Shown in pieces: positions 8,371 to 17,361 of a DNA stretch of 34,774 nucleotides. Numbering within the stretch: the first letter of the stretch is position 1; each line of letters begins with the position of its first letter. The translations under genes and the position numbers were made by a program. The notes under the pieces are model-generated. The model was not told the DNA's origin, did no database searches, and worked only from the letters and a program-made list of their open reading frames with translations. The DNA is from Desulfocapsa sp. (lineage in GTDB: Bacteria > Desulfobacterota > Desulfobulbia > Desulfobulbales > Desulfocapsaceae): assembly GCA_024763035.1 (NCBI GenBank), contig JANTGG010000016.1, forward strand, positions 1 through 34,774, read 5' to 3'.

Positions 8371-8475
8371 CTGTTCAAAGAAAAGCTGAGGGTGAAGGAT
8401 GGAGTCGAAAGGGATCCATAAATCAATTTTGGCAAAAACAGGGGGATAATCAGCAGGAGAATTTTGTACGACTAT

Positions 8476-8513
8476 AAAAAAAAACTGAAGGGCAGAGGGA
8501 AACGCATCTACCC
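8476..8513 (-). terminator. Probable rho-independent terminator of the kinase/regulator operon
   Basis: Directly after the regulator's stop codon, the minus-strand RNA reads GGGUAGA, a 10-base spacer and UCUGCCC, a 7-bp stem with one G-U pair. Five bases later comes an uninterrupted run of nine U (complement of 8476-8484). The stem is modest but the U run is strong and the position is right. Leftward readthrough into the msbA block would be limited. Confidence 0.55.
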
Positions 8514-8514
8514 G

Positions 8515-9888
8515 TTAAACCATATACTCTTTTATTTTGGCAAGCAGGGAAGGGTAACTGATCTCAAGCATCCGCGCGGCCATACTCTTGTTGCCGTTGC
8601 TGGCTGCAAGAGCCTTTGCAATCAATTTCTTTTCGATAATCTTTTTTGCCTGTTTTAAAGAGAATGTTCCAAACATCTCGTTGATCTGTTCGTTGCACGG
8701 GTTCTCCAGATGCGCCCCTTCAAGATCAGTTGCGAGGATTTGTGTCGTCTCCGCTACGATGGCAGCCCGTTCCAGACAGTTTTTCAGTTCACGTATATTT
8801 CCCTTCCATTCCCGTCCGAGAAGCAGTGACATGGCATCGGGGGCAATCTCTTCTATGGAGAGTCCCATCTGTTCGTTGAGCATGGAGAGAAAATGTGCGC
8901 AGAGATGGGGGATGTCCTCCTTTCTTTCCCGTAGGGGGGGGAGTTTCAGAGTGAGGACATTCAGGCGGTAGTAGAGGTCTTCCCGGAATCTGCCGTCTTT
9001 CACTTCTTTTTCCATATCTCTGGCTGTGGCAGTCAGTACCCGCACATCTGTTTTTCTGCTCCTGGTACTGCCCACAGGCCGGATTTCTTTTTCCTGGAGT
9101 ACCCTCAGGAGTTTAACCTGCAGTCCAAGCGGCAACTCGCCAATCTCGTCCAGAAAGAGTGTGCCGCCGTCTGCTTCCTCAAAGAGGCCCTTGCGGTCAT
9201 GATCTGCACCGGTAAATGCCCCCTTTATGTACCCGAAGAACTCACTCTCCAGGAGATTCTCGGGGATGGATGCGCAGTTGATGGCAATAAAGGGCTTGTC
9301 TTTACGCTGGGAGTTCTGATGAATGCCATTGGCGATGAGTTCCTTGCCTGTCCCGGATTCGCCGGTGATGAGCACGGTTGTGTCATATTTTGCTACTTTC
9401 TCAGTGAGTTGCAGCAGAGAACACATTTTCTTTGAATGGGCTATGATCTCACTGAACGAGTTAGTACCCTGAAGTTTTCTGACCTGTTCTTTCAGCTGCA
9501 CGTTTTCATTTCGTAATGCGTAATGTTCCCGTGCTTTCTCCAGAACCAGTAGAATTTCAGCAGTCTTGAAGGGTTTGGCGATAAAATCGTAGGCGCCGGC
9601 TTTCATCACCTCTACGGCGTCATCAATGGTGGCATAGGCGGACATCATGATGATAACGGGTTTTTCTTCACCTTTATTCAGAGCCTGGATAAACTTGAGA
9701 CCGTCCATTTTTGGCATTTTCAGGTCGCAGAGGATGAAAGGAAAAGGGGCTTTGCTTTGAATGGCAAGTGCTTGTTCGCCGTTTTCGGCGAGGGTAACCT
9801 GATAACCCGCTTTGGACGTAACAACGGAAAGCATGTGCCGCATGTTCTCCTCATCGTCAATAATGAGAAGGCGTTTTTTGTCGGTCAT
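8515..9888 (-). CDS. Sigma-54-dependent response regulator, NtrC/ZraR family
   Basis: A 457-residue enhancer-binding protein with the full three-domain layout. The receiver domain (about 5-120) has acidic residues D11/D12, phosphoacceptor D55 in L-C-D-L-K-M-P and K106. The AAA+ domain has Walker A G-E-S-G-T-G-K-E (176-183), the sigma-54 contact loop G-A-F-T-G-A (223-228) and Walker B around L-F-L-D-E (244-248). A Fis-type helix-turn-helix occupies the last roughly 45 residues (S-M-A-A-R-M-L-E-I). It should be phosphorylated by the kinase encoded 27 bp upstream and activate RpoN promoters; a matching promoter lies just beyond its 3' end. The regulated process is unknown, and ZraR or HydG naming would be overreach. 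Confidence 0.93.
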   Translation of the reverse strand: MTDKKRLLIIDDEENMRHMLSVVTSKAGYQVTLAENGEQALAIQSKAPFPFILCDLKMPKMDGLKFIQALNKGEEKPVIIMMSAYATIDDAVEVMKAGAYDFIAKPFKTAEILLVLEKAREHYALRNENVQLKEQVRKLQGTNSFSEIIAHSKKMCSLLQLTEKVAKYDTTVLITGESGTGKELIANGIHQNSQRKDKPFIAINCASIPENLLESEFFGYIKGAFTGADHDRKGLFEEADGGTLFLDEIGELPLGLQVKLLRVLQEKEIRPVGSTRSRKTDVRVLTATARDMEKEVKDGRFREDLYYRLNVLTLKLPPLRERKEDIPHLCAHFLSMLNEQMGLSIEEIAPDAMSLLLGREWKGNIRELKNCLERAAIVAETTQILATDLEGAHLENPCNEQINEMFGTFSLKQAKKIIEKKLIAKALAASNGNKSMAARMLEISYPSLLAKIKEYMV

Positions 9889-9915
9889 TCTATTTATCCT
9901 GAGTAAGCTGGAGTG

Positions 9916-11433
9916 TTATTGAGCAATCGGCAATTTGACACGGATTGTTGTTCCTTCATGTAATACAGAAGAAACGCTTAGATGTCCACCTGACTTATTT
10001 ATCAGGTTGTGCGCCACGGAAAGACCGAGGCCTGTGCCTTTTCCCACTTCCTTGGTGGTGAAAAACGGATCAAAGACAGCATCGATGTTTTCTTCCGATA
10101 TTCCGGCACCATCATCTAACAGACTGATAACAATAAAACATTCTTTATCTTTTGTCTCTATGTTTTCTGTGCGTATGTTGATACAGCCGTGATTTTTTTC
10201 CTGCTGCTCCTCAATGGCATCGATGGCATTTAAGATACAATTTAAAAAGACCTGGCGCAAGCCGTCACTGTCAATCAGTACTGCAGTCTGTCTGGCATTG
10301 AACTCTGTTTCGTATCGGATTTCCATGCTTGTCTTGCGAATGGTGACGGTCTCAAGAAGATCCGTAAGGAGATCATGTATATTTACGAGACGTACTTCTG
10401 ATTTGACGGGGGACCTGGAAAAATCGAGGAGGTTGCGGATCAGACTGTTGATCCTGGTCAGTTCCTGGATGGCTCGCTCGCTGAAGAGTTTTCTCTCCTG
10501 GTCCCCAAGGGAAGTGCCGGCAAGCAGGTCGATATATCCCTGGATGATGCCCAGAGGATTCCCGATTTCATGGGCAAGTCCTGCGGCAAGTCTGCCCACT
10601 GCTGCAAGTTTTTCGGTGCGGATCATCTCTTCTCTGTTTTGCTGGAGCTCGTCGTTTGCTCTTTTCAGACGTTTAACCGTGGAACGGAGTTCCTGCTTGT
10701 CCCCGTCGATACGTGTAATCAGTCGGTTAAGGCTGAGAGAGAGCTGGGTGAATTCTCCCCAGCGCTCACCGGGGAAGAAACTGGAATCATCCTGGTCGGT
10801 ACGGGAATCGGCGAGAAGGGCCAGTCTCTGTATTGGACGCACCACCAGATGGATAAGGCGGGTAAAGCCGATGGTGGCAAAAATAAGAACATTGATGGCG
10901 AGGTAGGCAAAGAAAATTTTCTGTACATTGTGAATGACAGTAGCACCCTTCTGCAGGGGATGGATCATTCCCACTGCCCCTGTCTGAGTTGTGCCGGATG
11001 GGTGATATGGCAGTGGTTGAGCAAGCAGGAGATTTTTTTTAGTAAAGAAAAATCCGTTCCAGAGCATTCCGGTGTATGTCTTTTGTTCACTGTTGCGGGA
11101 GATGGATTTCTCCATAAGGGCGCTGAGAGCATCCGCATTGTGGCAGTTTCCGTGGAGTTGCAGATGGTCAGAGCCTTCTGTATTGTATTGCAGGCAGGTG
11201 ATGTCGGCTTCGTTGAGAAGGTTTTGTACGGCAGGAGAAAGGGTTGCCTCACCGGCATCATTAGCACTGGAAAGGGAGAGTGCGGCAATATGCAGGATAT
11301 GCCGGCTGCTATCAGTCTCGCGGCTGATGATATTTCGCTGCCAGAAGGTGAGCAAAACCATGCCAAACAGCAGCATGCTGAGGAAGAGAAGAACCGAGAG
11401 GGTGAGCCCCAATTGAACTTTTAGGGTATGCAT
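9916..11433 (-). CDS. Membrane sensor histidine kinase (NtrB/ZraS-like)
   Basis: A 505-residue inner-membrane kinase. Transmembrane helix 1 is about 10-32 and helix 2 about 172-194, enclosing a periplasmic sensor region of about 140 residues that contains C80, H90, H94, C97 and H98. A HAMP-like linker (about 195-245) and a coiled segment lead to the HisKA domain with phospho-histidine H288 in L-A-H-E-I-G-N-P-L. The HATPase domain shows N-C-I-L-N-A-I-D-A-I (N box), D-D-G-A-G-I (G1), F-F-T-T-K (F) and G-K-G-T-G-L-G-L-S (G2). It is the first gene of a two-gene leftward operon with the regulator. The signal sensed is unknown; the Cys/His cluster suggests a metal or redox cue. Confidence 0.92.
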   Translation of the reverse strand: MHTLKVQLGLTLSVLLFLSMLLFGMVLLTFWQRNIISRETDSSRHILHIAALSLSSANDAGEATLSPAVQNLLNEADITCLQYNTEGSDHLQLHGNCHNADALSALMEKSISRNSEQKTYTGMLWNGFFFTKKNLLLAQPLPYHPSGTTQTGAVGMIHPLQKGATVIHNVQKIFFAYLAINVLIFATIGFTRLIHLVVRPIQRLALLADSRTDQDDSSFFPGERWGEFTQLSLSLNRLITRIDGDKQELRSTVKRLKRANDELQQNREEMIRTEKLAAVGRLAAGLAHEIGNPLGIIQGYIDLLAGTSLGDQERKLFSERAIQELTRINSLIRNLLDFSRSPVKSEVRLVNIHDLLTDLLETVTIRKTSMEIRYETEFNARQTAVLIDSDGLRQVFLNCILNAIDAIEEQQEKNHGCINIRTENIETKDKECFIVISLLDDGAGISEENIDAVFDPFFTTKEVGKGTGLGLSVAHNLINKSGGHLSVSSVLHEGTTIRVKLPIAQ

Positions 11434-11703
11434 AGTGCTTCACAATATCAGATTGTACGATGAAAAGAAAGGTTGAGGAGAACTATCGGATATAATCCAT
11501 CCTTGTGCTATACTATTGTTTCTTTCAGGTACACCGGAAGGTGCTTGTTGCCGATGGTTTATGGCTGAGATGCAAAAGAGTGTATTGTTTCCTCCTCTTT
11601 TAAAATCGTTCAGGGCGTCGTAAAAGATCCGGGTTTGAAGCATAAACAGAACTCTTAACAATAAAGAACTATTTTGCAGGACAACAAAACCCACAGGAAC
11701 GAT

Positions 11704-14058
11704 TTGGAATTACTGGCACCGGCAGGTTCGCTGCAGGCTTTTTTTGCGGCGATGGAACACGGTGCCGATGCGGTTTTCTGCGGATTGAAAACCTTTTCAG
11801 CCCGTGCCAGGGCGAAGAACTTCAGTCTTGCCGAAATCGAACGGTTAAGCGGATACGCCCACAGCAGGGGAAGAAAAATTTATGTTGCCTTAAATACCCT
11901 TATTAAAGAGCAGGAACTGGAATCTCTTGTGGATGTTCTTTCAGCACTGGAAAGTTTTCACATTGACGGAGTTATCATTCAGGATCTTGGTCTTTATCAT
12001 CTTGCCAGCCAATATTTTCCGGGGTTGCCCCTCCATGCGTCGACCCAGATGGCCATCCATAACAGTGCAGGTGTCCGTACCCTTGAACAGATGGGGTTTA
12101 AACGGGCGGTATTGGCACGGGAGCTCAGTCTGCAGGAGATCGATTGTATTCGTCGGCAGACGACGATGGAGCTGGAGCATTTTGTGCACGGAGCACTCTG
12201 CTATTCTATCTCCGGACACTGCCTCTTCTCTTCATATCTTGACGGACGGAGTGGTAACCGGGGCGGTTGCGTGCAGCCCTGCAGACGGCGCTACTCCCAT
12301 TCAAAAGAGTCCGGGTTTTACTTTTCCACCAGTGATTTTTCTGCCATTAGGCTGATTCCCGAATTGATTGCAGCGGGGGTGATGAGCTTTAAGATTGAGG
12401 GAAGGATGAAAAGTCCGGAGTATGTGGCAACGGTTGTGGCTGCGTACCGATCTGTTATAAATGCTTCCAGAGAGGAAAGGCGGGTGCTTGTGGCAGAGGC
12501 TGAGTCGTGTTTGAAACAGGCCCTGGGAAGAGAGACCAGCCAGGGCTTTCTTGGCGGTTCTGATGGCTCCGATATTGTTCTTTCCGGAAAAAAGGGTGGA
12601 CTTGGTAGGGTTATAGGGAAAGTGGAACAGTCTCGGGGGAGGAGCATCTCCTTTCGAACCGGTGACGTTTTGCATGTCGGTGATCGCCTGCGTATTCAGC
12701 CCGGCAATGACAGACCGGGAAAGGGATTTACTGTCAGGAAGCTCAGTGTTGGCAGAAAGAGGGGGAAGAGGGCGAAAAAGGGCAGTTTTGTAACTGTAAT
12801 GCTGCCGGAAAAGATCTATGTGAAAGGTGGGGACACGATTTTTAAACTGTCCACAGGAAAAGTGTTCAGTATGAGTGAAGAACGGGCTGTCAGACAACTC
12901 TCTTTTGCACCTTCCCTGCAAAACGATGTGGATCTTTCTGTGCAGTGTTCGGAGTCCTGCCTTTCGATTACGGCGGTAGTTTCCGGGAAAACATTTCGAA
13001 AGAACGCCTGCATTGAGACGCAGCCGGCTGAACATTCTCCGCTCAGCGAAGAAACATTGCATAACGTTTTTCGCCGCACCGGGCAGAAACAGTTGTTTTT
13101 GAAACGGTTTCGCGCCGGGCATCTTCCGCCTGTGGTTATTAAGCCCAGTCGTTTAAAAGAAATCAGGCGGGATTTTTATAAAGATCTGCTGGTGTATGTC
13201 CTTTCCCGTCAGCAGGTTCAAAGAGATGAACATCTGGACCGGGCCAGGAAAGGGCTGGTGCCCGGGCAAAAGACAGGTGTGGCTGAGGGGACGGAAAGTC
13301 TGCTGCTGCACAGTGAGCATCCGGATGATCTGCTGCTGATACCTGATGGAAATGTCTATTGTCTTCTGGATATTGACCGGAATCGTATCTTGCAGTGTCT
13401 GCAGGGGCATTCCTCAAGATCACAGATTATCTGGAATCTGCCGTCGATCGTTTTTGATGCTGACTGGAATGATCTGCAGCAAAGGGTAGCGGAGGCACTT
13501 TCTGCAGGGTTTTATAAATTCCGCCTCAACAATCTCTCACATCTCGAACTTTTCAAGGGGGCGGAGGATGTGCAGTTGTCGGCAGGACCATGGCTCTATA
13601 CACTGAATAACCAGTGTAAGAAGACCATGCGGCAACGTGGTGTCAGGTATTTTTGTGCCGGGCTTGAGGATGATAGAAAAAACCTGGAGGCACTGCTCAC
13701 GGAAGGGGCGAACGAAAAGGTGCTGGTGACTGTTTACAGCCCGGTGGATCTGTTTACTTCACGTATTTGCCCGAATCCTGGAAAGAAAGAGAAAGGGCCA
13801 TGCATACTGCATAATGAAAAAGGAGAGCAGTTTTCAATTGTTACGATGGGTGAGGTGAGTGTTACCAGAGCTCTGAAGCCATTTTCCCTGCTTGGCAGTA
13901 TTGGAATGTTACGGCAGATGGGCTGTACTGATTTTATACTGGATTTAAGAGGAGAAGAGATGAGTCATGAAAAGAAGAAGGCTGTGATTCAGGCGTTTTA
14001 TGACGATACCCCAATCCCGGCAACAAGTCGCTTTAACTTTAACCGGGGACTGCAGTAG
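11704..14058 (+). CDS. rlhA: U32-family protein, RlhA-like (23S rRNA hydroxylation)
   Basis: A protein of about 784 residues of the peptidase U32 family, longer than the E. coli YdcP/RlhA that it resembles. RlhA hydroxylates C2501 of 23S rRNA and U32 proteins of this type carry an iron-sulfur cluster. Visible marks are E-L-L-A-P-A-G-S at the N-terminus, H-A-S-T-Q-M, the U32 core F-V-H-G-A-L-C-Y-S-I-S-G-H-C with cysteines at about 166 and 173, two more at 189 and 193 (C-V-Q-P-C), and F-K-I-E-G-R-M-K-S-P-E-Y. The long C-terminal part matches the DUF3656-type extension in layout. I chose the TTG at 11704 because AGGA lies 5 nt upstream and the family starts at this point; TTG 11674 is the alternative. 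No ATG start exists at the 5' end. Confidence 0.85.
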   Translation: MELLAPAGSLQAFFAAMEHGADAVFCGLKTFSARARAKNFSLAEIERLSGYAHSRGRKIYVALNTLIKEQELESLVDVLSALESFHIDGVIIQDLGLYHLASQYFPGLPLHASTQMAIHNSAGVRTLEQMGFKRAVLARELSLQEIDCIRRQTTMELEHFVHGALCYSISGHCLFSSYLDGRSGNRGGCVQPCRRRYSHSKESGFYFSTSDFSAIRLIPELIAAGVMSFKIEGRMKSPEYVATVVAAYRSVINASREERRVLVAEAESCLKQALGRETSQGFLGGSDGSDIVLSGKKGGLGRVIGKVEQSRGRSISFRTGDVLHVGDRLRIQPGNDRPGKGFTVRKLSVGRKRGKRAKKGSFVTVMLPEKIYVKGGDTIFKLSTGKVFSMSEERAVRQLSFAPSLQNDVDLSVQCSESCLSITAVVSGKTFRKNACIETQPAEHSPLSEETLHNVFRRTGQKQLFLKRFRAGHLPPVVIKPSRLKEIRRDFYKDLLVYVLSRQQVQRDEHLDRARKGLVPGQKTGVAEGTESLLLHSEHPDDLLLIPDGNVYCLLDIDRNRILQCLQGHSSRSQIIWNLPSIVFDADWNDLQQRVAEALSAGFYKFRLNNLSHLELFKGAEDVQLSAGPWLYTLNNQCKKTMRQRGVRYFCAGLEDDRKNLEALLTEGANEKVLVTVYSPVDLFTSRICPNPGKKEKGPCILHNEKGEQFSIVTMGEVSVTRALKPFSLLGSIGMLRQMGCTDFILDLRGEEMSHEKKKAVIQAFYDDTPIPATSRFNFNRGLQ

Positions 14059-14081
14059 CACCTCTGCTTCTGCGGTGCCGC

Positions 14082-15164
14082 TTAACTGATAAATTCTGCG
14101 AGGAACTCTTTCCTCCATCCCCTGCGGGTTCGTCCCGTATCGGCAGACGGGTTTTGTATCAGTTCCTTGAGTTCGTTTTTGTTGCCCACAAGGGGAGGGT
14201 CGATCCCGTGGACGTCACTTTTTAATATGATAAAACTGTGGAGCTTCTCCATGGTCTCTTTTTCACTTTTATTCAGTTTTATGTGTCGCACCAGACCCGG
14301 GCAGTCAGCCGCTGGCTGCGCCAGACTGGTGGAGATGATATCCATAACGGCATCGCCGTAGCTTTCTACACTTTTCCCCGAGATCTCTCCGCAGTCCTGA
14401 ATCTGGGATTTCTTGTTTATCTGCCTCCTGGCGATTGTAAGCAGAACCGAATCTTTTATGATATGTCCCCGGGGACGGTTGCGTTTTTTTGCCTCTTTTT
14501 CCCGCCAGATTACAAGGTTCTGCAGGATGGTAAGGGAACGCTGATTGAGTTTGCCCGCACCTTTGATTTTCAGATAGCGTTCATTCGGGTCCATTCCTGT
14601 ATAACTTTTGGGAATATCATAACGGGCCATCTCTTCTTCCAGCCATTTGGCAGTATTTGGAAGGACACGAGAGAGCAGCAGGACTCTTATTGCCCGTAGA
14701 TAACGGACATCATCAAGGGCATATTCCTCCTGTTTGGGGGCCAGAGGTCGTTTGAGCCAGTTCGTTCTGGTTTGGGTCTTTTCCAGTTTGATGTCGAGCA
14801 GGCGTTCAATAAGAACGGCAAGGGACAGGGTGGATGACAGTCCTGCAAAACCGGCAGCCAGCCTGGTGTCGAATATGTTTTTCGGATCTGCTCCTGTTGC
14901 TGCACGAAGAATTGACAGATCCTGCGGTGCATCGTGAAATATTTTGACAACGCTGCTGTCAGCGAGTAATTCTCCTAATGGGGAAAGGTCGTCAATGGCA
15001 CAGGGATCTATCAGAAAGCATTCTTCGTTGGAGAGTGCCAGTTGAATAAGCCCCAGACGCGGGTAATATGTTCGTTCCCAGACGAACTCAGTGTCCAGAG
15101 CTACTGCATCTGTGGTGTGTGCTCGTTCCATCAGGCTTATCAGATCTTCAGTGGTGCTTATCAT
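14082..15164 (-). CDS. rnd: Ribonuclease D
   Basis: A 3'-5' exoribonuclease of about 360 residues that trims tRNA and other stable RNA ends. DEDDy residues are visible: D24 and E26 in A-L-D-T-E-F, D82 in H-D-A-P-Q-D-L, and Y148 and D152 in E-Y-A-L-D-D-V-R-Y-L. An HRDC domain follows (about 200-285) and there is a C-terminal extension, as in RNase D. A GTG at 15203 would add 13 residues with no Shine-Dalgarno sequence; I use the ATG at 15164, where the domain starts, although its own ribosome site is also weak. It is convergent with rlhA (23 bp apart) and divergent from yejB. Confidence 0.9.
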   Translation of the reverse strand: MISTTEDLISLMERAHTTDAVALDTEFVWERTYYPRLGLIQLALSNEECFLIDPCAIDDLSPLGELLADSSVVKIFHDAPQDLSILRAATGADPKNIFDTRLAAGFAGLSSTLSLAVLIERLLDIKLEKTQTRTNWLKRPLAPKQEEYALDDVRYLRAIRVLLLSRVLPNTAKWLEEEMARYDIPKSYTGMDPNERYLKIKGAGKLNQRSLTILQNLVIWREKEAKKRNRPRGHIIKDSVLLTIARRQINKKSQIQDCGEISGKSVESYGDAVMDIISTSLAQPAADCPGLVRHIKLNKSEKETMEKLHSFIILKSDVHGIDPPLVGNKNELKELIQNPSADTGRTRRGWRKEFLAEFIS

Positions 15165-15278
15165 TTGGGCGGTCTCATTTAAATGAAGGTACTTATCCCC
15201 CACGGGGGTGTCAGGCGTTTGCGGCTTCCTTAGAACAAGACATATTAATGAATAAAATACAAGTTATAAACGCATAAT

Positions 15279-16325
15279 ATGCTGTATTATATTTTAAAGC
15301 GTATCACGTTGATGGTTCCCACTCTTCTCGGGGTGATGCTGATAACTTTCACTGTTACCCAGTTTGTTCCCGGTGGACCGGTTGAACGGATGATTGCCGA
15401 GATGGAGGGCTTGAGCAAGGGCGGTGAGGTTGCCGGAGACACATCCTTTTATCGGGGGGATTCAGGTCTTGATTCCAGCCGAGTTGAGAAACTGCGGGAG
15501 TTATATGGTTTCGATAAGCCGCCTCTTATTCGTTTCCTCTCCATGATGAAGAGTTATCTCGTCTTCGATTTTGGCGATTCATATTATTATCATCAGTCTG
15601 TGGTACAGCTGGTAGTTTCCCGAATGCCTGTCTCCATGTCACTGGGACTCTGGAGTTTTCTTATTGTCTATGGGGTCTGCATTCCCCTGGGTATCTCCAA
15701 GGCGGTTCGGGACGGTTCCCGTTTTGATGTTATCAGCAGCAGTGTGATCCTTGTGGGCTATGCCATTCCGGGATTTGTGCTGGCGATTGTCCTTATTGTC
15801 CTTTTTGGAGGTGGTTCGTTCTGGAACATATTTCCCTTAAGGGGGATTGTCTCCGAAGGCTGGGCGGATATGGGGCTTGTGCAGAAGGTACTCGATTACC
15901 TCTGGCATATGGTTCTGCCCATTGTTTCCGGGGCAGTGGGAAGTCTTGCGGTGATGACCATGCTTACCAAGAATTCATTTCTGGAGGAGATCCGAAAGCA
16001 GTATGTACTGACCGCCCGGGCAAAAGGGCTCAGTGAGAAGCAGGTTCTTTATAAACATGTCTTTCGAAATGGCATCATCCCGATCATAACAGGTTTCCCC
16101 GGATATTTTATCGCAGCTTTTTTTACAGGCAGTCTTCTTATTGAGACCATCTTCTCGCTGGATGGTATGGGACTGCTTGCCTATCAGTCGGTTCTGAATC
16201 GGGACTACCCGGTGGTTCTCGGGACGCTGTATTTCTTTACCATTATCGGTCTGCTTTCCCGCCTGCTTTCCGATCTGAGTTATGTCTTTGTTGACCCGAG
16301 GATCAGTTTTGACAGTGTTGAATAA
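15279..16325 (+). CDS. yejB: Peptide ABC transporter permease YejB
   Basis: A 348-residue permease of the DppB/OppB class. The N-terminus (helix about 9-30, P-T-L-L-G-V-M-L-I-T-F), the insertion with V-P-G-G-P-V-E and the segments Y-G-F-D-K-P, F-D-F-G-D-S, G-S-R-F-D-V, I-F-P-L-R-G, L-T-K-N-S-F-L-E-E and R-D-Y-P-V-V follow E. coli YejB closely. The cytoplasmic EAA-type loop reads T-A-R-A-K-G-L-S. In E. coli, YejABEF imports peptides including microcin C. No Shine-Dalgarno sequence precedes the ATG. The neighbouring yejE confirms the call, but yejA and yejF are absent from this locus. Confidence 0.9.
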   Translation: MLYYILKRITLMVPTLLGVMLITFTVTQFVPGGPVERMIAEMEGLSKGGEVAGDTSFYRGDSGLDSSRVEKLRELYGFDKPPLIRFLSMMKSYLVFDFGDSYYYHQSVVQLVVSRMPVSMSLGLWSFLIVYGVCIPLGISKAVRDGSRFDVISSSVILVGYAIPGFVLAIVLIVLFGGGSFWNIFPLRGIVSEGWADMGLVQKVLDYLWHMVLPIVSGAVGSLAVMTMLTKNSFLEEIRKQYVLTARAKGLSEKQVLYKHVFRNGIIPIITGFPGYFIAAFFTGSLLIETIFSLDGMGLLAYQSVLNRDYPVVLGTLYFFTIIGLLSRLLSDLSYVFVDPRISFDSVE

Positions 16326-16347
16326 GGAAACGACAGACACCGGCTCC

Positions 16348-17361
16348 ATGAGCCTCTCCCGCAGGCGCTGGAACCGGTTTCGCCGGAATCGCAGGGGGTT
16401 TTACAGCTGCATTCTTTTTGCCTGTGTCTTCTTTGTCAGTCTCTTTGCAGAAGCCATCAGTAATGATGTCCCCCTGCTTGTAATATATGAGGGGGAAGCC
16501 TATTTCCCCCTCTTTGTGAGCTATCCGGAAACCACCTTCGGCGGGGATTTCGATACGGAAACGGATTATCTTGACCCCTATATCCAGGAGATCCTGACAA
16601 CTGACGGTAATAAGATCTTTTTTTCTCTGAGCCGTCACAGTTTTCAGTCCATTAATTTTGATATTGATGGCCCCGTTCCGTCACCACCCACCCGTGAGAA
16701 TCTCCTTGGTACCGATGACAGGGGACGTGATGTCTTTGCCCGTCTGCTCTACGGTTTCCGGCTCAGTGTACTCTTCGGTTTTGCCCTGACCTTTGTGGGG
16801 ACAGTGGTGGGGATTGTTGCTGGGGCACTGCAGGGCTATTTCGGTGGAAAAACCGATCTCCTTTTTCAGCGGTTCATTGAGATCTGGGGTGGGATGCCGG
16901 AACTCTACCTGCTTATTATCTTTGCCTCCATCTTTAAGCCGTCTGTGCTGCTTCTGCTGGTCCTTCTCTCTTTGTTCAGCTGGATGGGGCTCTCCGATTA
17001 CGTTCGGGCGGAGTTTCTCAAAGGCCGGAATATGGAATATGTAAAAGCGGCCAGGGCCCTTGGAGTTTCAAACACCACAATCATGTATCGTCATCTCCTG
17101 CCAAATGGTATGACTCCGGTAATTACCTTTCTTCCCTTCCGCATGTCCGCTTCCATTCTGGCCCTTACAAGTCTTGATTTTCTGGGGCTGGGTGTTCCTC
17201 CGTCCACACCGAGTCTCGGAGAGCTGCTGGCGCAGGGAAAGGCCAATATTGATGCCTGGTGGCTGTCATTGTCTACATTTACCGTGCTGGTTGGTACCCT
17301 GATTTTACTTATCTTTATCGGGGAGGCACTGCGCGAGACCTTTGATCCGAGGAAAAATTAA
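16348..17361 (+). CDS. yejE: Peptide ABC transporter permease YejE
   Basis: A DppC/OppC-class permease of about 337 residues, partner of YejB. Features matching E. coli YejE are the basic start (R-R-R-W-N-R-F-R-R-N-R-R-G), one helix, a periplasmic stretch of about 90 residues with W/Y-F-P-L and F-G-G-D-F, then P-S-P-P-T-R-E-N-L-L-G-T-D-D-R-G-R-D-V. The EAA loop reads A-A-R-A-L-G-V-S, and the end is I-G-E-A-L-R-E-T-F-D-P. The frame is open upstream through yejB (ATG at 16282). I use ATG 16348 because it begins the conserved part; GTG 16315, overlapping the yejB end, is an alternative. No ribosome site is good, suggesting translational coupling. No yejF ATPase gene follows. Confidence 0.88.
   Translation: MSLSRRRWNRFRRNRRGFYSCILFACVFFVSLFAEAISNDVPLLVIYEGEAYFPLFVSYPETTFGGDFDTETDYLDPYIQEILTTDGNKIFFSLSRHSFQSINFDIDGPVPSPPTRENLLGTDDRGRDVFARLLYGFRLSVLFGFALTFVGTVVGIVAGALQGYFGGKTDLLFQRFIEIWGGMPELYLLIIFASIFKPSVLLLLVLLSLFSWMGLSDYVRAEFLKGRNMEYVKAARALGVSNTTIMYRHLLPNGMTPVITFLPFRMSASILALTSLDFLGLGVPPSTPSLGELLAQGKANIDAWWLSLSTFTVLVGTLILLIFIGEALRETFDPRKN

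Larger units (their letters stand above)
8110..8514. other. 405-bp gene-free interval between msbA and the response regulator gene
   Basis: No convincing gene lies here. It contains, left to right, an 18-bp perfect dyad (8155-8172), a weaker dyad (8239-8256, A-C-G-G-A with T-C-C-G-T), a sigma-54 -24/-12 element on the plus strand (8278-8294), a tight palindrome (8303-8316), a hairpin with a U-rich tail (8342-8370) and, on the minus strand, a probable terminator for the two-component operon (8476-8513). I could not identify a convincing sigma-70 promoter for msbA on the minus strand. A 16-codon frame at 8399-8449 (+) has a G-A-G-G-G sequence about 6 nt upstream, but nothing else supports it. 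Confidence 0.7.

Noticed and set aside
8116-8421. Rightward open frame of 101 codons in the msbA-regulator gap
   Set aside because: It starts with GTG immediately beside the msbA start, has no Shine-Dalgarno sequence, matches no family and runs across the sigma-54 element.
11491-11514. TATAAT (11491) and TATACT (11509) as -10 boxes for rlhA
   Set aside because: Good -10 hexamers, but neither has a recognisable -35 element 16-18 bp upstream.
11440-11694. 84-codon minus-strand frame upstream of the kinase gene
   Set aside because: No ribosome site or homology; the interval is the divergent promoter region of the kinase and rlhA genes.
12301-13122. Long antisense open frame of 273 codons inside rlhA
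   Set aside because: No recognisable domain, no ribosome site, and it lies wholly opposite a well-supported gene; it reflects the codon bias of rlhA.
14058-14078. GCACC/GGTGC stem between rlhA and rnd
   Set aside because: Only 5 bp with an 11-base loop and no U run.
15250-15280. Nine-codon open frame ending against the yejB start (TAATATG)
   Set aside because: No ribosome site and no attenuator structure; chance is the simpler explanation.
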